This document shows, piece by piece, positions 42,653-50,303 of a DNA stretch of 64,000 nt. The stretch is from an uncultured Clostridia bacterium (lineage in GTDB: Bacteria; Bacillota; Clostridia; TANB77; CAG-508), in assembly GCA_934167965.1 (NCBI GenBank), contig CAKPMJ010000002.1:186001-250000 (forward strand). The letters run 5' to 3'. The translations under genes were made by a program, and so were the position numbers. The stretch's first letter is position 1, and each line of letters opens with the position of its first letter. The notes beneath the pieces were generated by a model. It searched no databases, was not told where the DNA came from, and worked only from the letters and a program-made list of their open reading frames with translations.

Positions 42653-43402
42653 TTATGTTTTTGACTTAGAAACTTGCATATGATATGATATTTCTTCCAC
42701 TATAGCAGTTGGTGTAATTTTTGAAATTACTTTTGCAATTTTTATAAGAATTCCTGGGATAATAATTAGTTTTCCCTTTAACATTCTATCTACAGCATAT
42801 TTTGCTACATATTGACTTGATAATGCTTTTACTTTAAATTTAACATTTGCAACATTGTTAAAATTAGTATTTACTGGACCTGGACATAGCAAACTTAATT
42901 TTACATTTGACTTACTTTTCTTTAACTCTTTATTTATTGATCTAGTTAATGTTACTACATAATTTTTTGATGCATAATAAGCTGCCATTAAAGGTCCTGG
43001 CATAAACCCGGCTATTGAAGCAACATTTAATATATGTCCCTTATCCTTTTTTACCATATCTTTTAAATATAACTTTGTTAATATATGAACTGCAGTTACA
43101 TTTGTTTGAATTAGATTTACCTCTTTTTCTAAATCTGTTTCTACAAACTTCCCAAATACTCCAAATCCTGCATTATTTATTAGTATATCTATATCTTTAG
43201 CCTCTTCATATAATTTATAACAATTCTCTTTTATACTTAAATCCATTGCAATTACTTCTACTTTAGTTTTTAGTTCTTCTTTTAATTTATTTAATTCTTC
43301 CTCGTTTCTAGACACCAAAACCAGTTCATATCCTAGTTTTGAAAGATATCTTGCCATATCTCTTCCAATTCCTGATGAAGCTCCTGTTATTAATACTCTC
43401 AT
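42653..43402 (-). CDS. short-chain dehydrogenase/reductase
   Basis: A 249-residue classical SDR. NAD(P)-binding motif TGASSGIG (~7-14), DLS at the adenine pocket, NNAG (~79-82), catalytic Ser in NVASIAGF, and Tyr/Lys in YYASKNYV. Arg after the first strand (VSRNEEE) favours NADP. The C-terminus has a hydrophobic, basic helix (IIIPGILIKIAKVISK), as in DltE/YqjQ-like members. Substrate unknown. Its placement between ftsL-like and the SpoVD-like gene interrupts the usual dcw order, and it is bounded by terminators on both sides. Confidence 0.88.
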   Translation of the reverse strand: MRVLITGASSGIGRDMARYLSKLGYELVLVSRNEEELNKLKEELKTKVEVIAMDLSIKENCYKLYEEAKDIDILINNAGFGVFGKFVETDLEKEVNLIQTNVTAVHILTKLYLKDMVKKDKGHILNVASIAGFMPGPLMAAYYASKNYVVTLTRSINKELKKSKSNVKLSLLCPGPVNTNFNNVANVKFKVKALSSQYVAKYAVDRMLKGKLIIIPGILIKIAKVISKITPTAIVEEISYHMQVSKSKT

Positions 43403-43438
43403 ATTTTATTATTTTCCTTTCTTTTACTTTTAAATTTG

Positions 43439-43470
43439 AAAAAAACTATATACACTGTTATATATAGTTT
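43439..43470 (-). terminator. intrinsic terminator of the ftsL-like gene
   Basis: A 10-bp stem (43443-43452 with 43461-43470) followed by a T-run on the minus strand. Confidence 0.75.
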
Positions 43471-43473
43471 CTT

Positions 43474-43977
43474 CTAATTTTTAAATATCTTATTCATCAT
43501 TGATTTAAACCAACTAGTTTCTTCTTCTGTTTGTATATCTTCTGTTGTAGTTTCTGTATAATCCTTTTTTGGTAATGCAACAAATACTTTTTGATTATTA
43601 TCTAATTTTTTCATTCCCAATTTTTTCTTTGCTGCTTTTTCTACATTACTCAAATTTAAACTACTTTCAATACTAACTTGTAATTGTTCATTAGTTTTTT
43701 GAACTGCAGCCAACTGACTTTTCTTATTTTGAATTTCATTAAATTCTTCTGTTATTAAAGAGCTTCTATAACTTATAGCAAGCAAAACTAAGAAAATTCC
43801 AACAATCATAGCTATATTTTGGTAATGCCCTTTTTTCTCTTGTTTTAACGCTTCTTGACGTTGATTTTCTTCTTGTTTATTTATTTTTTTAGTAACTTTT
43901 CTTGTAGTCTTTTTCTTTGGAACATAACTTGGTTCTACTTTTCTAGGACTTGTTCCATATTGATAATTTCTTGCCAT
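43474..43977 (-). CDS. FtsL/DivIC-like cell division protein
   Basis: A 167-residue bitopic protein: basic cytoplasmic tail (~1-55, Lys/Arg/Gln-rich), one membrane segment (~56-74, IAMIVGIFLVLLAISY), and an extracytoplasmic coiled coil (~80-125) ending in NVEKAAKKKLGMKKLDNNQ, the septum-formation-initiator signature. An acidic tail follows. FtsL-type proteins bridge the divisome to septal PBPs. GTGAGGTG lies 9 nt before the ATG at 43977; the frame open to 44004 is not favoured. It follows rsmH directly, as in the dcw cluster. Confidence 0.82.
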   Translation of the reverse strand: MARNYQYGTSPRKVEPSYVPKKKTTRKVTKKINKQEENQRQEALKQEKKGHYQNIAMIVGIFLVLLAISYRSSLITEEFNEIQNKKSQLAAVQKTNEQLQVSIESSLNLSNVEKAAKKKLGMKKLDNNQKVFVALPKKDYTETTTEDIQTEEETSWFKSMMNKIFKN

Positions 43978-44003
43978 AAGTTTTTTCACCTCACTTTTGT
44001 ACA

Positions 44004-44933
44004 TTATATTTTTTCAAATATCCTAAGTTTTGCACTTTTAGATCTTGAGTTTTCTTCTTGTTCCTCTTTACTTGCAATTATTGGTTTTTTATTTATTATT
44101 ATTCCCTGTTCTTTTGCACCACATACACAATATGGTAATTCTTTTGGACATGTACATATTCCTTTAGCCTTTTTATAAGCATTTTTTACTGCTCTATCTT
44201 CTAATGAATGAAAAGTTATTACACATAGTCTTCCTTTTGTATTTAATACTTCTATACAATTTTCTATTGTTCTTTCTAAAGGCTTTATTTCATCATTTAC
44301 TTCTATTCTAATTGCTTGAAATGTACGTTTTGCTGGATGTCCATCTTTTTGCATTGACTTTGGTATCGATTTTTCTATTATTTCTACTAATTCTTTAGTC
44401 GTCTCTATTTCTTTTTGTTTTCTATATATACATATATTTTTTGCAATATTTCTTGAAAATTTTTCTTCCCCATATTCATAAATTATATTTGCCAAATCTT
44501 CTTCTTTATATGTATTTACTACTATTTTAGCTGTTAACTCCTGGGTTTTGTCCATTCTCATGTCTAATTCATTCTCACCCAAATAACTAAAACCTCTATT
44601 TCTTTCATCTAATTGATATGATGAAACTCCTAAATCCAATAAGATTCCATTTACTTTTTCTATTTTCAATTCTTCTAATATTTCTTTTATATCATCATGA
44701 TTACCATGTATATATTTTACATTTTTATATTCTTTTAAATTTTCTTTAGCTGCTTTTAATGCATCAGTGTCTCTATCTATTCCTATTAATAATCCATTTT
44801 TAGATAATCTTTTTACTATTTCTTTGCTATGTCCTGCTCCTCCCAATGTACCATCTACATATATCCCATCTGGTTTTATATTTAGACCTTCTATACATTC
44901 ATCTAACAAGACTGATTTATGTTTAAATTCCAA
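44004..44933 (-). CDS. rsmH: 16S rRNA (cytosine(1402)-N4)-methyltransferase
   Basis: SAM-dependent enzyme that methylates C1402 in the ribosomal P site. 309 residues, full length. Features: HKSVLLDECIEGL at the start, SAM motif GTLGGAGHSKEI (~30), GILLDLGVSSYQLDE, RGFSYLGENELDMRMD, TFQAIRIEVNDE and VITFHSLEDRAVK. It starts at TTG (44933) with GAGGTG 5 nt upstream. It follows mraZ but is separated from it by ~350 nt of unusual repetitive sequence and a hairpin. Confidence 0.95.
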   Translation of the reverse strand: MEFKHKSVLLDECIEGLNIKPDGIYVDGTLGGAGHSKEIVKRLSKNGLLIGIDRDTDALKAAKENLKEYKNVKYIHGNHDDIKEILEELKIEKVNGILLDLGVSSYQLDERNRGFSYLGENELDMRMDKTQELTAKIVVNTYKEEDLANIIYEYGEEKFSRNIAKNICIYRKQKEIETTKELVEIIEKSIPKSMQKDGHPAKRTFQAIRIEVNDEIKPLERTIENCIEVLNTKGRLCVITFHSLEDRAVKNAYKKAKGICTCPKELPYCVCGAKEQGIIINKKPIIASKEEQEENSRSKSAKLRIFEKI

Positions 44934-44955
44934 CTTTCCACCTCTATTACAAATT

Positions 44956-44988
44956 GCAGCTGGTAATTCATTCGAAAATACCAGCTGC
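44956..44988 (-). promoter_or_regulatory. GC-rich hairpin just upstream of rsmH
   Basis: A 10-bp perfect stem (44956-44965 with 44979-44988, GCAGCTGGTA arms) ending 9 nt before the rsmH Shine-Dalgarno. No U-run follows, so it is not a terminator. It may protect or regulate the rsmH message. Confidence 0.5.
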
Positions 44989-45000
44989 TTAATGTGTTCT

Positions 45001-45255
45001 TTTTCTATATCTTTTGTGATGCTTTTGTTTATTTACATACTTTGGTATTCTCAAATCTTATGTATTTTTATCTTTTGTTTCTTTATTTCTTTAGTATTTT
45101 TTTCTTTAGTAAAATCTTTTGTAGGGTTTTTGGATACAAATTATCTTTGGTAAGATCTTTTGTAAAGGCTTTATTCATTTTTCCTTTGTAACTTTTTTCT
45201 TTTGTATTTTTATCATTAGTATATTCTTCTTTAGTACTTTTTTCTTTAGTTTAAT
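45001..45255 (-). repeat. degenerate ACTAAAGAAAAA-type repeats between mraZ and rsmH
   Basis: About 250 nt of purine-rich (minus strand) sequence with many diverged copies of a motif near ACTAAAGAAAAA. Read in frame it gives Thr-Lys-Glu/Asp-Lys repeats (STKEE, NTKEK, FTKDLTKDN) that switch frame and meet stops. The longest start-to-stop piece is 31 codons (45178-45083). It looks like decayed repetitive coding or slippage-expanded sequence; no real gene is supported. Confidence 0.55.
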
Positions 45256-45282
45256 TTATATAAACTTTCCTGTTGGAAAAGG

Positions 45283-45708
45283 TTATATACCTAACATTGT
45301 CATATTTTCAGCAATATCGTCTGCTGAAATTTCTTCATCTTTTGCAAGCCATTTTTCTTTATTCCATATTTCTAGTCTTGTTCCTACTCCAATTATTATA
45401 GCTTCTTTTTCTAAATTTGCATCTTTTCTTAAGTTTGCTGGAATTAGAAATCTTCCTTGCTTATCTAATTCACATTCAGTGGCTCCTGCTAAGAAAAATC
45501 TTACAAAGTTTCTTGCATTTTTATCTGATAATGGTAGTGATTTTAATTTTGTTTCGAAATTCATCCACTCTTCTTGTGAAAATGCAAATAAACATCCATC
45601 TAATCCTTTTGTTACGATGAAAGCTTCTCCCATATCTCTACGAAGTTTTGCAGGCATTGATACTCTGCCTTTTGCATCTAATGTATGCTCATATTCACCA
45701 ATTAGCAT
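45283..45708 (-). CDS. mraZ: transcriptional regulator MraZ
   Basis: AbrB-like protein with two SpoVT/MraZ repeats, first gene of the division and cell wall cluster and its own repressor in several bacteria. 141 residues. Repeat 1 has GEYEHTLDAKGRVSMPAKLRRD, repeat 2 has ECELDKQGRFLIPANLRKDA; both carry the D-x-K/Q-G-R signature that contacts DNA. GTGAGGTG precedes the ATG. Three 10-bp operator-like repeats lie just upstream, overlapping the predicted transcription start. Confidence 0.96.
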   Translation of the reverse strand: MLIGEYEHTLDAKGRVSMPAKLRRDMGEAFIVTKGLDGCLFAFSQEEWMNFETKLKSLPLSDKNARNFVRFFLAGATECELDKQGRFLIPANLRKDANLEKEAIIIGVGTRLEIWNKEKWLAKDEEISADDIAENMTMLGI

Positions 45709-45730
45709 CTGAATTTCACCTCACTTTTTA

Positions 45731-45760
45731 TACCACTTCATACCACTTTGTACCACTTTG
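45731..45760. promoter_or_regulatory. three tandem MraZ-box-like repeats
   Basis: On the plus strand TACCACTTCA, TACCACTTTG, TACCACTTTG, head to tail with a 10-bp period (minus strand AAAGTGGTA). MraZ is known to bind direct GTGG/TGGG-type repeats spaced 10 bp in its own promoter, so this is a likely autoregulatory operator. Confidence 0.8.
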
Positions 45761-45765
45761 ATTAA

Positions 45766-45794
45766 ATTCTAATACACTTTTTTATATTTTGCAA
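45766..45794 (-). promoter_or_regulatory. sigma-A promoter of mraZ
   Basis: On the minus strand: TTGCAA at 45794-45789, a 17-bp spacer, TAGAAT at 45771-45766. The start would fall near 45759, within the MraZ boxes. Confidence 0.65.
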
Positions 45795-45837
45795 TACTTT
45801 TTTGAAAATTTTTTAAATTTTTTTCAATTTTTCCCAA

Positions 45838-45877
45838 CAAAAAAATAAAACTAAAATGTTTTCATTCTAGTTTTATT
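45838..45877 (-). terminator. intrinsic terminator of the YnbB-like gene
   Basis: A 15-bp stem with one mismatch (45844-45858 with 45863-45877) and a T-run on the minus strand. Confidence 0.8.
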
Positions 45878-45885
45878 ATTTTTTA

Positions 45886-47139
45886 TTAATACATACTTTG
45901 TATTGCTTTTAAAACCCCCATTTTTCCATATTGGTATGTAAGACCACCTTGCATATAAGCAATAAATGGTTCTCTTATTGGTCCATCACAACTAAGTTCA
46001 ATTGTTGACCCCGAAGTAAATGTTCCTGCAGCCATAATAACCTTATCATCATAACCACCCATTTCACTCGGCTCTGGAGTAACAAATGCATCTATTGGAG
46101 ATGCTAATTGTATTCCTTGACAAAATTTTATAAGTTTTTCTTCATCATTGAATATAATTGTTTGAACTATATCTCCTCTCAAATCATTATATTTAGGCTT
46201 AGTATTAAATCCTAATTCTTCTAACATTTTACTTGCAAATACTGCTGTTTTTAAACTACTTGCTACAACACTTGGTGCAAAGAACATTCCTTTTAAAAAT
46301 GATGTATTTTGATTTAATGATGGTCCAATTTCTTTTCCAATTCCCGGTGCAGTTAGTCTTTCCGCACATAAATTTATTAAATCTTTTCTTCCAACAATAT
46401 ATGCTCCAGTTGTTGCAACTCCCGCTCCTAAATTTTTCATTAAAGAACCTACTATTATATCTGCTCCAACTTCTATTGGTTCTCTATCTTCTACAAATTC
46501 CCCATAACAATTATCTACCATAATTATTACTTCTTCATTTACTTTTCTTATTTCTTTTATAACTTCTTCTATCTGGTTAATTTTCAAACTTTGTCTAGTT
46601 GAATATCCTATTGATTTTTGTATTTCAACTAATTTTATATCTTTTTTAGATAATCTTTGTACTATTTTTTCTATATCAAATTTATTATCTATTAGATCAA
46701 TTTGCTCATAATTAATTCCATATGCTTTTAAAGAACTATCACTAGGATTATCTCCAATTCCTATTACTGTTTGTAAAGTATCATAAGGTTCTCCAGAAAT
46801 ACTTAACATTGTATCTCCCGGTCTTAATAATGCTGATAAAGTAATAGCTAGTGCATGAGTTCCTGAAATTAACTGTGCTCTTACTAATGCATCTTCTGCT
46901 TTAAATATATCTGCATATATTTCTTCTATTTTATTTCTACCTGGTTCATCTATTCCATACCCAGTAGAACTATATAAATGTGTTTCTGATAAATTATTTT
47001 TTTGAAAAGCTTCTAAGACTTTCAAACTATTTTTTTCACAAACTTCATCTATTTTTTCAAATATTGGTTTTATTTCATCTTCTACTTTTATAGATAAATT
47101 TTCTATTTTTTCACTTATTCCCCATTTACTATATTTCAT
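45886..47139 (-). CDS. PLP-dependent methionine gamma-lyase family protein (YnbB / aluminium-resistance type)
   Basis: A 417-residue fold-type I PLP enzyme of the family often annotated as aluminium resistance protein. Signatures: HLYSSTGYGIDEPGR, AQLISGTHALAITLSALLRPGDTML (cofactor phosphate loop), VDNCYGEFVE (Asp to the pyridine N), and the PLP Lys in VGSLMKNLGAGVATTGAYIVG. A late conserved region is GTFTSGSTIELSCDGP. The physiological reaction is not established. It starts 4 nt after the trmFO stop, so the two are co-transcribed. Confidence 0.87.
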   Translation of the reverse strand: MKYSKWGISEKIENLSIKVEDEIKPIFEKIDEVCEKNSLKVLEAFQKNNLSETHLYSSTGYGIDEPGRNKIEEIYADIFKAEDALVRAQLISGTHALAITLSALLRPGDTMLSISGEPYDTLQTVIGIGDNPSDSSLKAYGINYEQIDLIDNKFDIEKIVQRLSKKDIKLVEIQKSIGYSTRQSLKINQIEEVIKEIRKVNEEVIIMVDNCYGEFVEDREPIEVGADIIVGSLMKNLGAGVATTGAYIVGRKDLINLCAERLTAPGIGKEIGPSLNQNTSFLKGMFFAPSVVASSLKTAVFASKMLEELGFNTKPKYNDLRGDIVQTIIFNDEEKLIKFCQGIQLASPIDAFVTPEPSEMGGYDDKVIMAAGTFTSGSTIELSCDGPIREPFIAYMQGGLTYQYGKMGVLKAIQSMY

Positions 47140-47142
47140 TTA

Positions 47143-48504
47143 TTACACCTCTCTTAAATTTTCTAATGCTCTATCTGCTAATTTTGAGTATTTTAATTTC
47201 CTATCTCTAATTTTTTCTTCTAACTCTGGTACTATTCCAAAATTAGCATTCATTGGTTGGAATTTTTTATTTTCTGTTGATATATATTTTGCTAAAGCTC
47301 CTATCATCGTGTATTCTGAAAATGTAACTTTATTTTGTTCCTTTAATTTTGCAACTGCATTCAATGCTGAAACCAGTCCAGATGATATTGATTCTACATA
47401 TCCTTCTACTCCTGTTATTTGGCCCGCAAAAAATATATTATTATTTTTCTTTAAATTATAACTCTCATCTAGCAAAATTGTAGAATTTATATATGTATTT
47501 CTATGCATTACTCCATACTTTACAAATTCTGCATCTTGAAGTCCTGGTATCAAACTAAATACTCTTTTTTGTTCTCCAAATTTTAAATTTGTTTGAAATC
47601 CTACTAAATTATATATTGTTCCTTTACTATCATCTTGTCTTAATTGAACAACCGCATAAGGTCTTTTACCATATCTAGGATCATCAAACCCAACAGGCTT
47701 TAAAGGTCCAAATCTTAATGTATCTATTCCTCTTTTAGCCATAACTTCAACAGGCATACACCCCTCAAATATCTCTCTTTTTTCAAATTCATGCAAATTT
47801 ACAATTTCTGCATTTACAAGCCCGTTCCAAAAATTTTCATATTCTTCTTTATTCATAGGAAGATTTATATAACTAGCATCTTGAGATTTTATTCGTTCTC
47901 TCCACTTTTCTATATCTTCGTCTTTTCCTTTTTCTTGCTCATATCTGTTACCCAAAAAGGCTATATTAAAATCTATACTTTCTTTAGTAACTATTGGTGC
48001 AGCTGCATCATAGAAATACAATTTATCTTGTCCTGTTATTTCTGAAATTTCTTTTGCTAATACCTCTGATGTTAAAGGACCAGTTGCAATAATTACAATT
48101 CCCTCTTTTGCTAAATCTTTTATTTTTATATCTTGTCCCACTTCTTTATTTATTACTTCTATTAATGGATTTTCTTTTATTATTCTTGTTATTTCCTCAG
48201 AGAATTTTTCCCTATCAACTGCTAATGCTTGTCCAGCAGGTACACTAGTTTTATCTGCTACTTTTATTAATAATGAATCCAACTTTCTTAGCTCTTCTTT
48301 TAATAACCCACATGCATTTGTATGTAAATTTGATTTGAATGAATTACTACATACTATTTCTGCTAAGTTAGAATTTGAATGTGCAGGTGTATATTTTTCT
48401 GGTTTCATTTCATACAATTTAACATTTATCCCTCTTTTAGCTATTTGATATGCAGCCTCAGTTCCAGCTAAGCCCCCTCCTATTATCGTTATATAATTAT
48501 TCAT
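47143..48504 (-). CDS. trmFO: methylenetetrahydrofolate--tRNA-(uracil-5-)-methyltransferase
   Basis: Folate- and FAD-dependent enzyme making 5-methyluridine at tRNA position 54. 453 residues from ATG 48504, which has AGAGGAGAT upstream; the frame open to 48543 is not favoured. FAD-binding IIGGGLAGTEAAYQIA at the N-terminus, then KYTPAHSNSNLAEIVCSNSFKSN with the family Cys, PAGQALAVDREKF, FEGCMPVEVMAKRG (second conserved Cys), GLQDAEFVKYGVMHRNTYIN and FFAGQITGVEGYVES. It often lies beside topA; here it is with the YnbB-like gene. Confidence 0.95.
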   Translation of the reverse strand: MNNYITIIGGGLAGTEAAYQIAKRGINVKLYEMKPEKYTPAHSNSNLAEIVCSNSFKSNLHTNACGLLKEELRKLDSLLIKVADKTSVPAGQALAVDREKFSEEITRIIKENPLIEVINKEVGQDIKIKDLAKEGIVIIATGPLTSEVLAKEISEITGQDKLYFYDAAAPIVTKESIDFNIAFLGNRYEQEKGKDEDIEKWRERIKSQDASYINLPMNKEEYENFWNGLVNAEIVNLHEFEKREIFEGCMPVEVMAKRGIDTLRFGPLKPVGFDDPRYGKRPYAVVQLRQDDSKGTIYNLVGFQTNLKFGEQKRVFSLIPGLQDAEFVKYGVMHRNTYINSTILLDESYNLKKNNNIFFAGQITGVEGYVESISSGLVSALNAVAKLKEQNKVTFSEYTMIGALAKYISTENKKFQPMNANFGIVPELEEKIRDRKLKYSKLADRALENLREV

Positions 48505-48581
48505 CTTATCTCCTCTTTTTAAAAATTCTATACTATTATACAATATTTTAATATAAAATACAATTATTTATATTACATAAA

Positions 48582-48608
48582 ATAAAAGGCTTATAATAAG
48601 CCTTTTAT
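48582..48608 (-). terminator. intrinsic terminator overlapping a stop codon
   Basis: A 12-bp stem (48582-48593 with 48597-48608). The last codons and the TAA of the 158-residue gene form the 5' arm and loop. Confidence 0.75.
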
Positions 48609-49067
48609 CATATTTGGATTTTCGGTTGTAAGCATTTGTCTTACTAAGCTATCTAACTTTTTTATATATTCCATCTGTTTACTTGATAAAGTCTTCTGAA
48701 CAAGCTCATCATCTTCCCTATAAGATATTAAAATTTTTCCCATATCCTCAATCCATTGAGAGTATTTTTCAACTTCATCAGAATTGCCAATAAAATATAG
48801 TCTATATCTTGCTTGATGTGCTTCTTTCATAGCTTTAAAACCTTGCTTATAACTTTTTAATATTTTGCGAGCTAAGATTTTATTACTAATTGGCTCAATT
48901 AAAACTATAGTTAATTCTAAAATTAAATCAAGACAAACAAGTATAATAAAAATCCAATCGATTACATCTCTGTTACCAATTGCAAAATTTATTATTGCAC
49001 CTATAAAACATATTACAAAAAATAGCCCTCTCCAATTTTTCCGTAAAAATCCTAATACTTTTCTCAT
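48591..49067 (-). CDS. hypothetical membrane protein with two helices
   Basis: A 158-residue protein that I do not recognise. Two membrane segments (~13-31 and ~36-58), separated by a short polar turn (GNRDVIDW), place the C-terminal ~100 residues on one side, probably cytoplasmic. That part is helical and rich in Lys, Glu and Gln (GFKAMKEAHQARYRLYFIGNSDEVEKYSQWIEDMGK). The N-terminal RKVLGFLRKNWRG is strongly basic. It stands between trmFO and tRNA-Gly on the minus strand, with AGGAGG 7-8 nt before the ATG and its own terminator. No function assigned. Confidence 0.65.
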   Translation of the reverse strand: MRKVLGFLRKNWRGLFFVICFIGAIINFAIGNRDVIDWIFIILVCLDLILELTIVLIEPISNKILARKILKSYKQGFKAMKEAHQARYRLYFIGNSDEVEKYSQWIEDMGKILISYREDDELVQKTLSSKQMEYIKKLDSLVRQMLTTENPNMIKGLL

Positions 49068-49311
49068 TATTATTTCCTCCTTAAAAATTATTTTTATATT
49101 TTGCTATATCTTGCTGTAAAAGGAGATAAAGCATTATGAGCATATTTATTATTATAACATATTATTCTTATTATTTCAACCATTTAGCAATCTGTACTCT
49201 CTCATTCAATGGCATTATTTAACTCCACTCTATTAATATCTACATTTTTATTTTCTCCTAATTTTTATTAAGCATAAAAAAATCGCTACACTAATGTGCA
49301 ACGATATGTCT

Positions 49312-49385
49312 TGGAGCAGGTAGTGGGAATCGAACCCACGTAGTCAGCTTGGAAGGCTGAAGTTCTACCATTGAACTACACCTGC
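49312..49385 (-). tRNA. tRNA-Gly(UCC)
   Basis: On the minus strand, a 74-nt cloverleaf including encoded CCA. The acceptor GCAGGTG pairs with TACCTGC (one G-T), the D-loop region is TTCAATGGTAGAA, the anticodon loop CTTCCAAG carries TCC, and the T-arm GTGGGTTCGATTCCCAC is intact. The 3' CCA is encoded (49314-49312). Confidence 0.96.
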
Positions 49386-49460
49386 ATCTCCTTAAGACAA
49401 ATATTATTATAGCATATATTTTTTAATTGTCAATACTTTTTTAAAAATTTTTTTATTTTT

Positions 49461-50300
49461 TTACTTCATTAGGAAGAAATTGTATTTTTCGTCATTTGAA
49501 CTACCTGTATTTGAGGCTTTTATATATTTACCATTACTATATAAATCTTTTAAAGGAAGATCAAAGTTAACCCAACATGAGAACTCTTCGTCATCATTAT
49601 TTACTATAACAATTCTAAACCTGATTTTACAGTTAAGTTCATCATTTGAAATTCCTGCTTTTTCTAATATTTTACCATTAAAATCTATTGAACTTCCCTC
49701 ATTTATTTTATAACCTGATAACAAATCTTTGTTTAAATATTTCAATGTAATAGGATTTGAGCAATCTGTGTAAAATGTTGGTTTACCATAATCTGTCATA
49801 TTGTTTTCATCATTAGTATATATAACATTGAAATCTATTCTATCAACTTTGTTGTAATTAGTTATATCTACATTTTTTCCAATATTCAATGAATTGGTAT
49901 AATTTAAACTTTTATTTCCTTTACTTGAAGTAGAGTCAAGATTTATATTATCAATATATAATTGTTTTACTGTATTTTTATTTGTTAATTCTTGTATTGT
50001 TTTTTTATTATCAATAAGTATTGATATATCTGAATATTGATATAAACTCAAATCTTGTAAATTTTTATTTATACTATTGTCAATAGCATTTGCACTACTA
50101 AACAAATATAATTCTTTTATACTAAATATAGGATTTTCATTATTTTTTGATATTTCTTCTATATTACTTAAATAATGATTTTTTTTAACTGTTTTGCTAA
50201 TTATAAAACCATATATAATTAGCAAAACAGCTATTATTCCTATCATAACATATAAAATTACTTTATAATTATTCTTTATTATCCTTTTTATATTCCTCAT
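49461..50300 (-). CDS. hypothetical membrane-anchored extracytoplasmic protein
   Basis: A 279-residue protein with a basic start, one membrane segment (~13-34, VILYVMIGIIAVLLIIYGFII), and a large Asn/Ser/Asp-rich, beta-looking outer domain with no motif I know. It contains sequences suggestive of leucine-rich or pseudo-repeat strands (IKELYLFSSA, KQLYIDNINL, LNYTNSLNIGKN). It begins 4 nt after the glucosaminidase gene's stop, so it is the second gene of that operon and may modulate or anchor wall hydrolysis. Low-complexity Asn richness reflects the AT bias. Confidence 0.65.
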   Translation of the reverse strand: MRNIKRIIKNNYKVILYVMIGIIAVLLIIYGFIISKTVKKNHYLSNIEEISKNNENPIFSIKELYLFSSANAIDNSINKNLQDLSLYQYSDISILIDNKKTIQELTNKNTVKQLYIDNINLDSTSSKGNKSLNYTNSLNIGKNVDITNYNKVDRIDFNVIYTNDENNMTDYGKPTFYTDCSNPITLKYLNKDLLSGYKINEGSSIDFNGKILEKAGISNDELNCKIRFRIVIVNNDDEEFSCWVNFDLPLKDLYSNGKYIKASNTGSSNDEKYNFFLMK

Positions 50301-50303
50301 TTT

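Noticed and set aside
45083..45178. 31-codon open frame in the mraZ-rsmH spacer
   Set aside because: It is built from the degenerate Thr-Lys-Glu repeat, shifts frame relative to flanking repeats and has poor Shine-Dalgarno spacing.
45001..45255. CRISPR array
   Set aside because: The repeats are short, degenerate and abut one another without unique spacers, and no cas genes are present.
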